From the NCBI RefSeq assembly GCF_001010945.1, contig NZ_LBHB01000002.1, positions 982,501-1,046,500 of the forward strand: a DNA stretch of 64,000 bases, given 5' to 3'. Below, in pieces: positions 8,597-17,418 of the stretch. The translations under genes and the position numbers were made by a program. Positions within the stretch are counted from its first letter, which is position 1. The number at the start of each line of letters is the position of its first letter. The notes under the pieces are model-generated. The model did no database searches. It was not told the origin of the DNA and saw only the letters and a program-made list of their open reading frames with translations. Origin of the DNA: Aurantiacibacter luteus. Its GTDB lineage: Bacteria > Pseudomonadota > Alphaproteobacteria > Sphingomonadales > Sphingomonadaceae.

Positions 8597-9412
8597 TCAA
8601 GCCCACTCCGCCGGATCGAGCGCGAACAGCGTCGCCAGCTCGGCATAGAGTGCGGGTTCCTCGCGCCGGAAGGCGGCGGGCTTCTCGAAGAAGGTGACGG
8701 TCGCCTCGGCGAAGAACTCTTGGTGATTGGTCGCGCCGTAGGGGTCGATCAGGGTCGCGTGCCCGGCCTCGACCCGCCGGACGTGACCCTCGTAGGCGTC
8801 CAGCATCGCCCTTTCCCAATTGTCGAACCGCTGACCTTTGCGCAGCAGCGGCACGCCGTTGGCCTGGCCGGTCAGGCTGTCGAGCTGGTGGGCAAATTCG
8901 TGCATGACCACGTTGTGCCCGTCGTCGGGGTCCAGCCCGCCGCGCAAGGCATGGTCCCACGACAGCACCACCGGCCCGCGCGCCCAGCTCTCGCCAGCGG
9001 CGTGCGCGCCGTTTTCGTGGACCAATTCGCCATCGTGGCGTGGTCGGCGGGTATCGAAGGCGGACGGATAGACGAGCACGGTCCGCAGCGTCTCGAACCA
9101 GTCGGGACTGTTCACCACCAGCAGGCAGGCCTGCGCCGCGACCGACAGCCTGAGGCCATCGTCGATCTCCACCCCGCCGTAGCCGTGAAAGGTGACCTGA
9201 TCGAGGAAGCGATTGATCCGGCCCTCCAGCGCCGGGCGCAGCTCGGCAGGGAGGCGACGGACCATGGGCACCAGCTTCATGACGATGGCGCGCTGCTCGT
9301 CGGTGAGCGGGCTCGCCAGCAGCCTATCTCGGTGCCGTGCCTTCGCCCAGCCGCGGTATGACAACCCGCCCGCCACGAGAAGGAGGGCGAGCAGGATCCA
9401 CACGAGCGTCAT
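8597..9412 (-). CDS. mtfA: MtfA-type zinc metallopeptidase (M90 family)
   Basis: A 271-residue protein starting at ATG 9412 with a single N-terminal membrane helix (WILLALLLVAGGLSY). The zinc-binding HEFAHQLD motif lies near residue 175, with a downstream HQEFFAEATVTFFEKP that fits the third ligand and the MtfA family signature. E. coli MtfA is a cytosolic aminopeptidase-like enzyme that binds the repressor Mlc. This form is membrane-anchored, as is common in proteobacteria. It is the first of several minus-strand genes for small envelope proteins. The family call is firm; the substrate is not known. Confidence 0.85.
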   Translation of the reverse strand: MTLVWILLALLLVAGGLSYRGWAKARHRDRLLASPLTDEQRAIVMKLVPMVRRLPAELRPALEGRINRFLDQVTFHGYGGVEIDDGLRLSVAAQACLLVVNSPDWFETLRTVLVYPSAFDTRRPRHDGELVHENGAHAAGESWARGPVVLSWDHALRGGLDPDDGHNVVMHEFAHQLDSLTGQANGVPLLRKGQRFDNWERAMLDAYEGHVRRVEAGHATLIDPYGATNHQEFFAEATVTFFEKPAAFRREEPALYAELATLFALDPAEWA

Positions 9413-9627
9413 CCGCGACGATATCGGCAGGGCTGCGGCCTCCGACAAGAGCGGCACGCAAAACGGTCCCGAGCCCTCTTCACGGCGTATCCTTCGCGGG
9501 CAATTCAATCAGCGCCCTTATCCATGGCGAACCGCCATGGCAGTCCATGGCGATCGCGCCGGTTTGCCAGGGCCGCAGGCCTGGATTGACGCAAGGCTCG
9601 TGCAGCGCGTAATGGCGCTTGAACCGT

Positions 9628-9701
9628 GCGGGTGTAGCTCAATGGTAGAGCAGCAGCTTCCCAAGCTGACGACGAGGGTTCGATTCCCTTCACCCGCTCC
9701 A
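9628..9701 (+). tRNA. tRNA-Gly (anticodon CCC)
   Basis: A 74-nt cloverleaf with genome-encoded CCA at 9699-9701. The acceptor stem is GCGGGTG/CACCCGC, the D-arm GCTC...GAGC, the anticodon loop TTCCCAA (anticodon CCC), and the T-arm AGGG-TTCGATT-CCCT. The lowest anticodon-stem pair is a G-A mismatch by this reading. The CCC isoacceptor reads the GGG codon. Confidence 0.9.
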
Positions 9702-9731
9702 GACTTCGCCTTGCCGAAGGAGCGCGCAACC

Positions 9732-10289
9732 TTGCCCGCTTTTCTCCTGACCTTTCTCACCGTGGCGCTGGCGATGTTCGCCGGGCGCGAGGCGGTGCGG
9801 ACGGCGCGGCTGGCGGCCGGCGGTGCGCCGCTTGGCGGACTGCTGCTCGCCATCGCCGGGGCCGCCGTGCTCGCCTCGGCCTTTGCCGCCTGGCTGGCGG
9901 GGTCCTTGGCGAACCTAGTGACCGGCGACTATCGCAGCTGGTTCGTTGCGGCGGCGCTGGCACTGGCGGCGCTGGAGGTGGCGCTGCTGTCCACCGCCAA
10001 GACACCGCGCGAACCCACGGCATCGATCGGCGCGACCGCCCTCGTGCTGCTTTCGGGCATCGCCACCGATGCGAGCGGCCTGCTGATCCTCTCGCTGGCG
10101 CTGGCCACCGGAGCCCCGGCGCTTGCCGCGGCGGGCGGAGCGCTGGCGGTGATCGGCGTGCTCGGCTTTGCCGCCATCGCCGGGGAGGACTGGGAACGGA
10201 TGCCGCGCCGCGCCCTGCGCTGGCTGGTCGTGCTGGCGCTGACGGTGGGCGCGGGCGTGGTGGCGCTTGTCGGGCGCGCGCTGTTCTAG
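9732..10289 (+). CDS. Polytopic membrane protein, TTG start
   Basis: Encodes 185 residues, mostly hydrophobic, with five to six predicted membrane segments (for example FLLTFLTVALAMF, LLLAIAGAAVLASAFAAWLAG, WFVAAALALAALEVALL, and a last helix ending VGRALF). The start is a TTG at 9732 preceded by GAAGGAG at 9716-9722 with 9-nt spacing, a strong ribosome binding site 30 nt after the tRNA. The overall layout of two repeated three-helix halves recalls GDT1/TMEM165 cation exchangers, but the hallmark E-x-G-D-K/R-T motif is not present at the expected places (FAGREAVRT at the first), so that relation is only a suggestion. It is followed by pgl after 33 bp. Confidence 0.7.
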   Translation: MPAFLLTFLTVALAMFAGREAVRTARLAAGGAPLGGLLLAIAGAAVLASAFAAWLAGSLANLVTGDYRSWFVAAALALAALEVALLSTAKTPREPTASIGATALVLLSGIATDASGLLILSLALATGAPALAAAGGALAVIGVLGFAAIAGEDWERMPRRALRWLVVLALTVGAGVVALVGRALF

Positions 10290-10322
10290 GCACCGCGCGC
10301 TATCCGGGCTAGGGCAGGGCGC

Positions 10323-10946
10323 ATGCAGAACGTCACACTGATCGAGAATGTTGCCGGCGATGCCATCGCCGACTGGCTCGAGGAACGGCTCGGCGCGGCC
10401 CTTGCGGCCGACGAGGGGAGCGTATCGGTGGCGGTGCCGGGCGGCTCCACCCCGTTCCCCATCATGCAGCAGCTCGTCACGCGCGACCTGCCGTGGTCTC
10501 GGCTGCTGGTGTGGCCGGGGGACGACCGCGTCGTTCCCGAGGATCATCCCGCCAGCAACACCGGCAAGCTGCGCGCGCTGTTCGAGCCGGTCGGGGCCGA
10601 AGTGGTGACGCTCTCCGTGATGGAGCAGGTGCCGCCTTTCGCGCTGGTCTGGCTCGGCATGGGGGAGGACGGCCACGTGGCGAGCCTGTTTCCCAACACC
10701 GATCCGCGGGCGGACGATGCGCAGGCCGTGCGCCGTCTCACGCCCGATCCGCTGCCGCCCGAGGCGCCGTTCGACCGCGTGACGCTGACCATGCCGAGCC
10801 TGCTGGCGAGCGACGAGATCGTCTTCACGCTCGGCGGCAGCGTGGCCAAACGCGCGGTGTTCGAGGCGGCCCTGCGCGGCGAGCACGACCTGCCCGTGGC
10901 GCGGTTGCTGCGGGCTGCCACGCAGAAGGTGACGTGCTTCGCCTGA
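10323..10946 (+). CDS. pgl: 6-phosphogluconolactonase
   Basis: A 207-residue DevB-type lactonase, slightly shorter than the usual ~230. It shows the family's VAVPGGSTPFPIM loop near residue 36, WPGDDRVVPEDHPASN near 63, and the WLGMGEDGHVASLFPNTD signature near 110 with the catalytic histidine. It hydrolyses 6-phosphogluconolactone in the oxidative pentose phosphate/Entner-Doudoroff route. Its usual partners (zwf, edd) are not adjacent here. The Nudix gene begins 4 bp after its stop, so the two are probably co-transcribed. Confidence 0.9.
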   Translation: MQNVTLIENVAGDAIADWLEERLGAALAADEGSVSVAVPGGSTPFPIMQQLVTRDLPWSRLLVWPGDDRVVPEDHPASNTGKLRALFEPVGAEVVTLSVMEQVPPFALVWLGMGEDGHVASLFPNTDPRADDAQAVRRLTPDPLPPEAPFDRVTLTMPSLLASDEIVFTLGGSVAKRAVFEAALRGEHDLPVARLLRAATQKVTCFA

Positions 10947-10950
10947 TGCC

Positions 10951-11415
10951 ATGCTGAACTGGATCCCGGCGCCGATCCACCGCGCGCTGATGCCGCTCGC
11001 CCATGCGCTGCGCAAGGCGTGGCTGCGGCTTGCCAAGCCGGACATCCATGGCGTCGCACTGATGGGCTTCGATGCCGAGGATCGGCTGCTGCTGGTGCGC
11101 CACAGCTACGGCCCGGACCGCTGGTCCATGCCCGCGGGCGGCATGGCTCGGGGCGAGGATCCGGAGCACGCGATCCGCCGCGAAATGCGCGAGGAGCTGG
11201 GCCTGACGCTGGAAGGGCTGGAGCTGGTCTCGCAGCGTGTCGAGACGATCTACGGCGTCACCAACCACGTTTGGCTGTTTACCGCGCGGGTGCTGGAGGA
11301 ACCGCGCCCGGACCGGCGCGAGGTCGTGGCGGCGGCCTTCTGCCCGGTGGACGAGCTTCCCGAGGCACTGGAGAAGCGCGTGCGCCCGCGTCTCGAACTG
11401 ATGGACAGGCTATAG
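10951..11415 (+). CDS. Nudix hydrolase
   Basis: A 154-residue single Nudix domain. The Nudix box is complete, from GGMARGE near residue 64 through REMREELGL near 78 (G-x5-E-x7-REUxEExGU), which supplies the metal-binding glutamates for hydrolysis of nucleoside diphosphates linked to X. It has an amphipathic N-terminus (APIHRALMPLAHALRKAWLRLAKP) not needed for the fold. The substrate cannot be read. Its end overlaps the convergent DNA polymerase IV gene by 6 bp. Confidence 0.88.
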   Translation: MLNWIPAPIHRALMPLAHALRKAWLRLAKPDIHGVALMGFDAEDRLLLVRHSYGPDRWSMPAGGMARGEDPEHAIRREMREELGLTLEGLELVSQRVETIYGVTNHVWLFTARVLEEPRPDRREVVAAAFCPVDELPEALEKRVRPRLELMDRL

Positions 11416-12528
11416 CAGCGAGAGCTGCGCATCCTCGCGGCGCGGTTCGGCCTCGTCGCCGCGATCGAGGTTGCTCAGCGTCAGGCCCATCAGGCGGATG
11501 GGCATGGGCAGGGGCAATTCGCCTTCCAGCAATTCGTGCGCGACGGCGGCGAAGCTCGCCTTGTCGGCCACGGCCTGCACCTGCGAGCGGGCGCGGGTGA
11601 TGATCTGGAAGTCGTTGAACTTGAGCTTCAAAGTGACCGTGCGCCCCCGCGCTTCCTTGGCCGCGATCCGCTCCCACACGATCTCCACGATGTCGTCCAG
11701 CGTATCGCGCAGGGCGGGGCCGGAGGAGATGTCCTCACTGAAGGTGCGCTCTCCGCCGATGGATTTGCGGATGCGATTGGTGCGCACGGGACGAAGATCG
11801 ATCCCCCGCGCCGCGCGGTAGAGATAGTCGGCGAAGCTGCCGAAGTTGGCGCGCAGCCAGGCGAGGTCCCTGGCGGCGAGGTCCGCCCCGGTCTCGATCC
11901 CCAGCCGTGCCATCTTTTCCGCGCCCTTCGGCCCCACGCCGTGGAAGCGGCGGATGGGCAGCGACTGGGCAAAGGCCGCGCCCTCGCCGGGACGGATCAC
12001 GCAGATACCGTCGGGCTTGTTCTGGTCGCTCGCCATCTTGGCGAGGAACTTGTTGTAGCTGACCCCGGCGCTGGCGGTGAGCCGGGTCTTTTCGCGGATT
12101 TCCCGGCGGATGGCCTGCGCGATTGCCGTGGCGCTGCCGATGCCGTGAAGGTCCTCGGTGACGTCGAGATAGGCCTCGTCGAGGCTGAGCGGCTCGACGT
12201 GCGGCGTGTGGTAGTGGAAGATCGCACGGATCTGCTCGCTCGCCTCGCGGTAGGCATCGAACCGGCTCTTCACGAAGATAAGGTCCGGGCACAGGCGCTT
12301 GGCCGTGACCGATGGCATGGCGCTCCTGACGCCGAACTTGCGTGCCTCGTAACTTGCCGCAGCCACCACGCCGCGCCCGCTGCTGCCGCCGACTGCCACG
12401 GGCTTGCCACGCAGTTCCGGATTGTCGCGCTGCTCGACGCTGGCGAAGAAGGCATCCATGTCGACGTGGATGATCTTGCGCAGGCCCTGCGATTCGTCCG
12501 CTTCCTCGATGTGGTCGGGTTCGTCCAT
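11410..12528 (-). CDS. dinB: DNA polymerase IV (Y-family translesion polymerase)
   Basis: Encodes 372 residues from ATG 12528 (MDEPDHIEEAD); an ATG at 12549 in frame is possible. Palm motifs are clear: IIHVDMDAFFASVEQ with the first metal aspartate near residue 20, YEARKFGVRSAMP, and SLDEAYLDVT with the catalytic Asp-Glu pair near 115-120. The helix-hairpin-helix segment RFHGVGPKGAEKMARLGIE and a little-finger domain follow, ending LSNLDRGDEAEPRREDAQLSLL; the final QLSLL is a plausible beta-clamp binding motif. Pol IV copies damaged DNA with low fidelity. It is a single gene, convergent with Nudix and divergent from the MFS gene. Confidence 0.93.
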   Translation of the reverse strand: MDEPDHIEEADESQGLRKIIHVDMDAFFASVEQRDNPELRGKPVAVGGSSGRGVVAAASYEARKFGVRSAMPSVTAKRLCPDLIFVKSRFDAYREASEQIRAIFHYHTPHVEPLSLDEAYLDVTEDLHGIGSATAIAQAIRREIREKTRLTASAGVSYNKFLAKMASDQNKPDGICVIRPGEGAAFAQSLPIRRFHGVGPKGAEKMARLGIETGADLAARDLAWLRANFGSFADYLYRAARGIDLRPVRTNRIRKSIGGERTFSEDISSGPALRDTLDDIVEIVWERIAAKEARGRTVTLKLKFNDFQIITRARSQVQAVADKASFAAVAHELLEGELPLPMPIRLMGLTLSNLDRGDEAEPRREDAQLSLL

Positions 12529-12609
12529 GGCCGCCGTGCACTCTAGCAAGGCGCGCGGTTCGACTTAATCCTTTTCTCGGCCACGGGCGCTGTGTAGTCG
12601 CGGGCTGAC

Positions 12610-13863
12610 ATGGCGACAGCTCCCAGCCCGATGGACGACCTGAAGCTCGGCAAGCGCGAATTGGTGGTGCTGCTGGCGCTGCTGATGAGCCTCAACGCGC
12701 TCGGCATCGACGCCATGCTGCCCGCGGTGGACGAGATCGCCCGCGACCTGGGCGCGGCGGACGGCAACGACCGGCAACTCGTCATCGCCGTCTACACCAT
12801 CATGATGGGGGTGGGCTGCCTGGTGCCGGGCAGTTTCGCCGACCGCTACGGCCGCCGCCCGATCATCCTGTTCGCTTTGGCCGCGGCCTGCGTGCTGAAC
12901 CTGCTGGTCGCCACGCTCACCCATTTCGGAACCATGCTGTTCGTACGCGGACTGACGGGCCTGCTGTGCGCAGGCCTGCTGGTGGCGCCGATGGCCATCG
13001 TTCGCGACCTCTACGAAGGCGACCACATGGCGCGGCTGATGTCGACCATCGCCGCGGTCTTCATCACCGTTCCCGTCTTCGCGCCCAGCATCGGGCACGC
13101 GATCATGCTGGGCGGCAGTTGGCGGCTGATCTTCGTGGCGCTGGCCGCAGTGGCGGCGCTGGCAGCAGTCTGGGTATGGTTCCGCCTGCCCGAGACCCTG
13201 CGCCCGGAAAACCGGCAGGAAGTCATCCTCCCGGTCATTGCGCGCAACATGCTTTCGGCGCTGCTGAACCGTTCGAGCATCGGTTACACGCTCGGCACGC
13301 TGCTGGTGATGGGCGGGGTGTTCGGATACGTGAATTCGGGCCAGCAGCTCTACCAGGAAGCCTTCGGCGTGGACGAGGCGACCTTCCCGGTCCTGTTCGG
13401 CGCGACGGCGGCGATGATGGCCTTCACCAACATCGTCAATTCGCGCATCGTCACCCGCTTCGGCGCGCGGCGGGTGAGCCATGCGGGCGTCATCATGTTC
13501 ATCCTGGTGAGCGCGGTGCAGGTCTGGTCGAGCTACGTGCACTTCGGCGACATCACCTGGTTCCTGCCGCTGATGAGCGTGAACCTCGCGCTGCTGGGTT
13601 TCCTCGGATCGAACTTCGGCTCCATCGCCATGCAGCCCTTCGCGCACATCGCGGGTTCGGCCAGCAGCGTGCAGACATTCTTCCGCATGTTCGGCGCGGC
13701 ATTGGTGGGCATGGCCATCGGCCAGGCCTACGACGGCACGGCCATTCCCTTCGCCTGGTCGCTGCTGATCTGCTCCTCGCTGGCGCTGCTGCTGGTGCTG
13801 TTCAGCGAGAAGGGGCGGCTGTTCCGCCGCCTCAACCGGCCGCCGCCTAAGGATGCCGCGTGA
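12610..13863 (+). CDS. MFS multidrug transporter, Bcr/CflA type
   Basis: A 417-residue major facilitator protein with 12 hydrophobic segments. The first helix carries NALGIDAMLPAVDEIARDLG, typical of Bcr/CflA drug:H+ antiporters, and the loop-2/3 signature GSFADRYGRRPIILF follows near residue 80. The second half shows RFGARRVSHAG, the repeat of that loop. Likely role: proton-coupled export of drugs or metabolites across the inner membrane; the substrate is unknown. Its stop TGA overlaps the GTG start of glpD (GTGA), so the two genes are translationally coupled, an unusual pairing without an obvious functional link. Confidence 0.88.
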   Translation: MATAPSPMDDLKLGKRELVVLLALLMSLNALGIDAMLPAVDEIARDLGAADGNDRQLVIAVYTIMMGVGCLVPGSFADRYGRRPIILFALAAACVLNLLVATLTHFGTMLFVRGLTGLLCAGLLVAPMAIVRDLYEGDHMARLMSTIAAVFITVPVFAPSIGHAIMLGGSWRLIFVALAAVAALAAVWVWFRLPETLRPENRQEVILPVIARNMLSALLNRSSIGYTLGTLLVMGGVFGYVNSGQQLYQEAFGVDEATFPVLFGATAAMMAFTNIVNSRIVTRFGARRVSHAGVIMFILVSAVQVWSSYVHFGDITWFLPLMSVNLALLGFLGSNFGSIAMQPFAHIAGSASSVQTFFRMFGAALVGMAIGQAYDGTAIPFAWSLLICSSLALLLVLFSEKGRLFRRLNRPPPKDAA

Positions 13864-15341
13864 CGACCTACGACCTCATCGTGATCGGCGGCGGGGTCAA
13901 CGGGGCGGGCGTGGCGCGCGACGCGGCGGGGCGGGGCGCGAGCGTGCTGCTGCTGGAGAAGGGCGACCTTGCCAGCGGCACCTCGTCCAAGAGCACGAAG
14001 CTGGTCCACGGCGGGCTCCGCTATCTCGAATACTACGAGTTCGCACTCGTGCGCGAGGCGCTGGGCGAGCGCGACGTGCTGTGGTCCATCGCCCCTCACA
14101 TCGTGCGCCCGATGCGCTTCGTGTTGCCGGTGACGCGCGGGATGCGCCCGCGCTGGATGCTGCGCGCCGGGTTGTTCCTCTACGACCACATCGGCGGGCG
14201 CGACGCCTTCCGCAACGCACGCAGCGTGCGGCTGGACAGCCATCCGGCGGGCGCGCCGCTGGAGGCACGATGCACCCACGCCTTCGAGTACTCGGACGGC
14301 TGGGTGGACGATGCGCGGCTGGTGGTGCTGAACGCGCTCGACGCCGCCGAACATGGCGCAGACATTCGCCCGCGCTGCGAGGTGCTCGCCGCCCGGCGCG
14401 AGGGCGGCGAGTGGGCGGTCGAGACCACGGGCGGCAGATTTCGTGGCCGCGCGCTGGTCAACGCCGGCGGACCGGGGGCGGACGACGTGGCGGGCCTCGC
14501 CGCCGAGCGCCCCGCCTACGGTATCCGCCGCGTGCGCGGCAGCCATATCGTGGTGCCCCGGCTCTTCGACCACGACTACGCCTACATCCTCCAGCAGCCC
14601 GATACGCGCATCTGCTTCGCCATCCCGTGGGAGGGCGACTTCACCCTGATCGGCACGACCGATGCCGACCACGCGGGCTCGCTGGACGAGGTGGAGGCCA
14701 GCGCGGCGGAGGTGCGCTACCTGTGCGATGCGGCGAACAGGTATTTCGAGCGCGACGTGACGCCCGGCGACGTGGTGCATAGCTTTGCCGGGGTGCGCGC
14801 GCTGGTCGACGACGGCACCGGGCGGCCCGAGGCGGCGACGCGCGGTTACCGCATATCGCTGAGCGAGGAAGGCGAGGGCGCGCCACTCGTCGGCATCTGG
14901 GGCGGCAAGATCACCAGCTATCGCCACGTGGCCGAGGACGCCTGCGACAAGCTGGCGCAGCGCCTGCCGGTGCTGGACAAGGCGCACTGGACCGCGGAGG
15001 CCCCGCTCCCCGGCGGCGACTTCGGCCGGACCGCGCAACACCACCTGATCGGCGCGCTGAAGGAGCTCTACCCCTTCCTCGATCACCGCGACGTCGTCCG
15101 CATCGGCCGCGCCTACGGGACGCGAGCGGGAGACTGGCTGGGCGAGGCGGCGGGCTGGGACGACCTCGGCCGCCAGTTCGGCTGCGGCCTGAGCGAGGCC
15201 GAGGTCGAGTATCTGCGCCGCAACGAATGGGCCGTCAGCGCCGAGGACGTGCTGTGGCGGCGGACCAAGCTGGGTCTGCACATGAGCGCGGCCGAGGTTG
15301 CGGGGCTGGAGAGCTATCTCGCCGCAACCCGCTCACCCTGA
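13860..15341 (+). CDS. glpD: Glycerol-3-phosphate dehydrogenase (FAD-dependent)
   Basis: A 493-residue flavoprotein with GTG start. The N-terminal FAD-binding motif VIGGGVNGAGVARDAAGRG is at residues 7-25; GDLASGTSSKSTKLVHGGLRY follows, diagnostic for GlpD. The C-terminal domain includes WGGKITSYRHVAEDA. It oxidises glycerol-3-phosphate to dihydroxyacetone phosphate at the inner membrane and passes electrons to quinone. No glpF or glpK is nearby. The stop codon TGA (15339-15341) lies inside the left arm of a REP-like inverted repeat, so the gene's 3' end has been fixed by or has adapted to that element. Confidence 0.92.
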   Translation: MTTYDLIVIGGGVNGAGVARDAAGRGASVLLLEKGDLASGTSSKSTKLVHGGLRYLEYYEFALVREALGERDVLWSIAPHIVRPMRFVLPVTRGMRPRWMLRAGLFLYDHIGGRDAFRNARSVRLDSHPAGAPLEARCTHAFEYSDGWVDDARLVVLNALDAAEHGADIRPRCEVLAARREGGEWAVETTGGRFRGRALVNAGGPGADDVAGLAAERPAYGIRRVRGSHIVVPRLFDHDYAYILQQPDTRICFAIPWEGDFTLIGTTDADHAGSLDEVEASAAEVRYLCDAANRYFERDVTPGDVVHSFAGVRALVDDGTGRPEAATRGYRISLSEEGEGAPLVGIWGGKITSYRHVAEDACDKLAQRLPVLDKAHWTAEAPLPGGDFGRTAQHHLIGALKELYPFLDHRDVVRIGRAYGTRAGDWLGEAAGWDDLGRQFGCGLSEAEVEYLRRNEWAVSAEDVLWRRTKLGLHMSAAEVAGLESYLAATRSP

Positions 15342-15418
15342 GCTTGTCGAAGGGTTGCCTTTCCTTTTGGCAAGGCAAAGGGGAAAAGGCAGTCCTTCGA
15401 CACGCTCAGGACGAGCGG
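15331..15418. repeat. REP-like inverted repeat element
   Basis: The left arm GCTCACCCTGAGCTTGTCGA at 15331-15350 (continuing AGGG) and the right arm at 15393-15418, which contains CCTTCGACACGCTCAGGACG, are imperfect inverted copies of the widespread 'CCTTCGACAAGCTCAGG' intergenic repeat. A second inner palindrome (15355-15392, built on TTGCCTTTCC and GGGAAAAGGCA) extends the stem. The whole can fold as one long hairpin between glpD and the convergent carboxylase gene, and it includes the glpD stop codon. It may serve as a bidirectional terminator or mRNA stabiliser. Confidence 0.75.
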
Positions 15419-15420
15419 AA

Positions 15421-17418
15421 TTAGGCGTCCATGCCATCCGCACCGCTCCTCTCGACACTCTCCTGTTCGATTCTGGCCAGCAACGCCTCGACCTGCACCT
15501 GCGCCCCTTCGCTGGCCGACAATTCCGCCACCACGCCATCGAACGGCGCGGTGAGCGCGTGCTCCATCTTCATCGCCTCGAGCACCAGCAGCCGCTGGCC
15601 CGCGGTGACGGTGTCGCCCTCGGCCACATCGACCGCGATGACTTTGCCCGGCATGGGGGCGGAAATGTCGCCGTCAGCGGCGGAGGCGTGGCCGGTGCCG
15701 CGCTCCCGGGCGAAGCTCACAGTGTGCGCATTTCCTCGGTCGAAGATCAGGATCGTACAATCGGGCTCGACCTCCGCTGTCGGACCATGTGTGGTCGGCA
15801 AATATTCGATCTCGTCAAACTCGCGAACACCGTCAATTTCGACGTCCCATCGCTCGCCGCCATCGAGCGGCATGAGAGTAACGGTGCTCCCGTTTCCATC
15901 GACGCTTAAAGCAAATCGGGCTGGTGCACTTGGAGCATTGAGCCGAAAGCCGAACATGCCGCTTGGAGACATAGCGTGATCGCCATCGTATCGCGCCGCT
16001 TCAAATGTTTCGGCTCGCCACAGGGCGGCCGCAAGTTTCACTGAGTGCGGAGCGTGGGCTTCGATGAGACCACCGATCTTCCGCTCGATCAGTCCGGTGT
16101 CCAATTCTCCTGCGCGAAACTGCGGCAGATCTAGAAGCTTCGCGATAAAGGCTGCGTTGGACTTTACGGGATAGACCTCCACATTTTCCGCGATCGCTAT
16201 CAGGTCGTCGATCGCGTTCTCTCTTGATCCGGCGAAGGCGATGAGCTTGGCAATCATCGGATCGTAAAATGGTGAGATTTCGCTGCCCCGAGAAACGCCG
16301 GTTTCGATCCTACCGTCTTCACCCAGATTGAAATGCTTGAGTTGCCCCGTACTCGGCAAGAACCCTTTCGCCGGGTCCTCGGCGTATAACCGCGCCTCGA
16401 TGGCATGCCCCTTGATGCTCAGCTCTTCCTGCTTCAGCGGCACCGGCGCCCCGCTCGCCACGCGCAGTTGCCATTCGACCAGGTCCACCCCGGTGATCTC
16501 CTCGGTCACCGGGTGTTCGACCTGAAGCCGGGTGTTCATCTCCATGAAGAAGATGCGGTCGGCGCGCAGTCCTTCGCTGGCATCGGCGATGAATTCGATC
16601 GTGCCCGCGCCCTCGTAGTCGACGGCCTTGGCGGCGCGGACGGCGGCGGCGCAGATGGCTTCGCGGGTGGCCTCATCCATGCCGGGGGCGGGGGCTTCCT
16701 CGATCACCTTCTGGTGCCGGCGCTGGAGCGAGCAGTCGCGCTCGAACAGGTGGACGACGTTGCCGTGGGCATCGCCGAAGACTTGCACCTCGATGTGGCG
16801 GGGCGAGGTGATCCACTTTTCCAGTAGCACCTCGTCGTTCCCGAAGCTGGCCTTGGCCTCGCGCCGGCAGCTTTCCAGCGCGGCCTCGAAGTCTTCCGGC
16901 GCATCGACCTTCCTCATGCCCTTGCCGCCGCCGCCCGCGACAGCCTTGATGAGCACGGGATAGCCGATGGCCTCGGCCTCGGCCTTGAGGCGCTCGACCG
17001 ACTGGTCCTCGCCCTCGTAACCGGGCGTCACGGGCACCCCGGCGGCGCGCATCAACTTCTTGGCGGCATCCTTCAGACCCATCGCCTCGATGCTGGCGGG
17101 CTTCGGGCCGACCCAGATCAGCCCCGCGTCGATCACGGCCTGCGCGAAGGCGGCATTCTCGGACAGGAAGCCGTAGCCCGGGTGGATCGCGTCCGCGCCC
17201 GTCTGCTTTGCCGCGGCGATGATCTTGTCGCCGACGAGATAGCTCTCGGCGGCGGGGGATGGGCCGATGTGCACCGCCTCGTCCGCCTGCCGCACGTGCA
17301 GCGCCTTGGCGTCGGCATCGGAATAGACCGCCACCGTCGCCACGCCCATGGCGCGCGCGGTGCGGATGATGCGGCAGGCGATCTCGCCGCGGTTGGCGAT
17401 GAGCAGTTTATCGATCAC
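15421..17418 (-). CDS. Acyl-CoA carboxylase alpha subunit (biotin carboxylase + biotin carrier), methylcrotonyl-CoA type likely
   Basis: Encodes 665 residues from GTG 17418 (VIDKLLIANRGEIACRI, the standard family start). The order is a biotin carboxylase domain (PGYGFLSENAAF near 78, ATP-grasp loop KAVAGGGGKGMRKV near 160, FERDCSLQRRHQKVIEEAPAP, FMEMNTRLQVEHPVTE near 285), a linker/BT region, and a C-terminal biotinyl domain with the lysine in LVLEAMKMEHAL. It carboxylates biotin for a beta subunit that is not in this window. The EEAPAPGM and LPSTGQL segments favour methylcrotonyl-CoA (leucine) over propionyl-CoA carboxylase, tentatively. Bases ~15720-16430 (the BT region) are visibly less GC-rich than the rest of the gene. 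Confidence 0.85.
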   Translation of the reverse strand: MIDKLLIANRGEIACRIIRTARAMGVATVAVYSDADAKALHVRQADEAVHIGPSPAAESYLVGDKIIAAAKQTGADAIHPGYGFLSENAAFAQAVIDAGLIWVGPKPASIEAMGLKDAAKKLMRAAGVPVTPGYEGEDQSVERLKAEAEAIGYPVLIKAVAGGGGKGMRKVDAPEDFEAALESCRREAKASFGNDEVLLEKWITSPRHIEVQVFGDAHGNVVHLFERDCSLQRRHQKVIEEAPAPGMDEATREAICAAAVRAAKAVDYEGAGTIEFIADASEGLRADRIFFMEMNTRLQVEHPVTEEITGVDLVEWQLRVASGAPVPLKQEELSIKGHAIEARLYAEDPAKGFLPSTGQLKHFNLGEDGRIETGVSRGSEISPFYDPMIAKLIAFAGSRENAIDDLIAIAENVEVYPVKSNAAFIAKLLDLPQFRAGELDTGLIERKIGGLIEAHAPHSVKLAAALWRAETFEAARYDGDHAMSPSGMFGFRLNAPSAPARFALSVDGNGSTVTLMPLDGGERWDVEIDGVREFDEIEYLPTTHGPTAEVEPDCTILIFDRGNAHTVSFARERGTGHASAADGDISAPMPGKVIAVDVAEGDTVTAGQRLLVLEAMKMEHALTAPFDGVVAELSASEGAQVQVEALLARIEQESVERSGADGMDA

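Noticed and set aside
9521-9555. CCATGGCG-type palindrome before the tRNA gene
   Set aside because: Short, with several overlapping CCATGG sites but no T-run and no link to a gene. Not called a terminator or attachment site.
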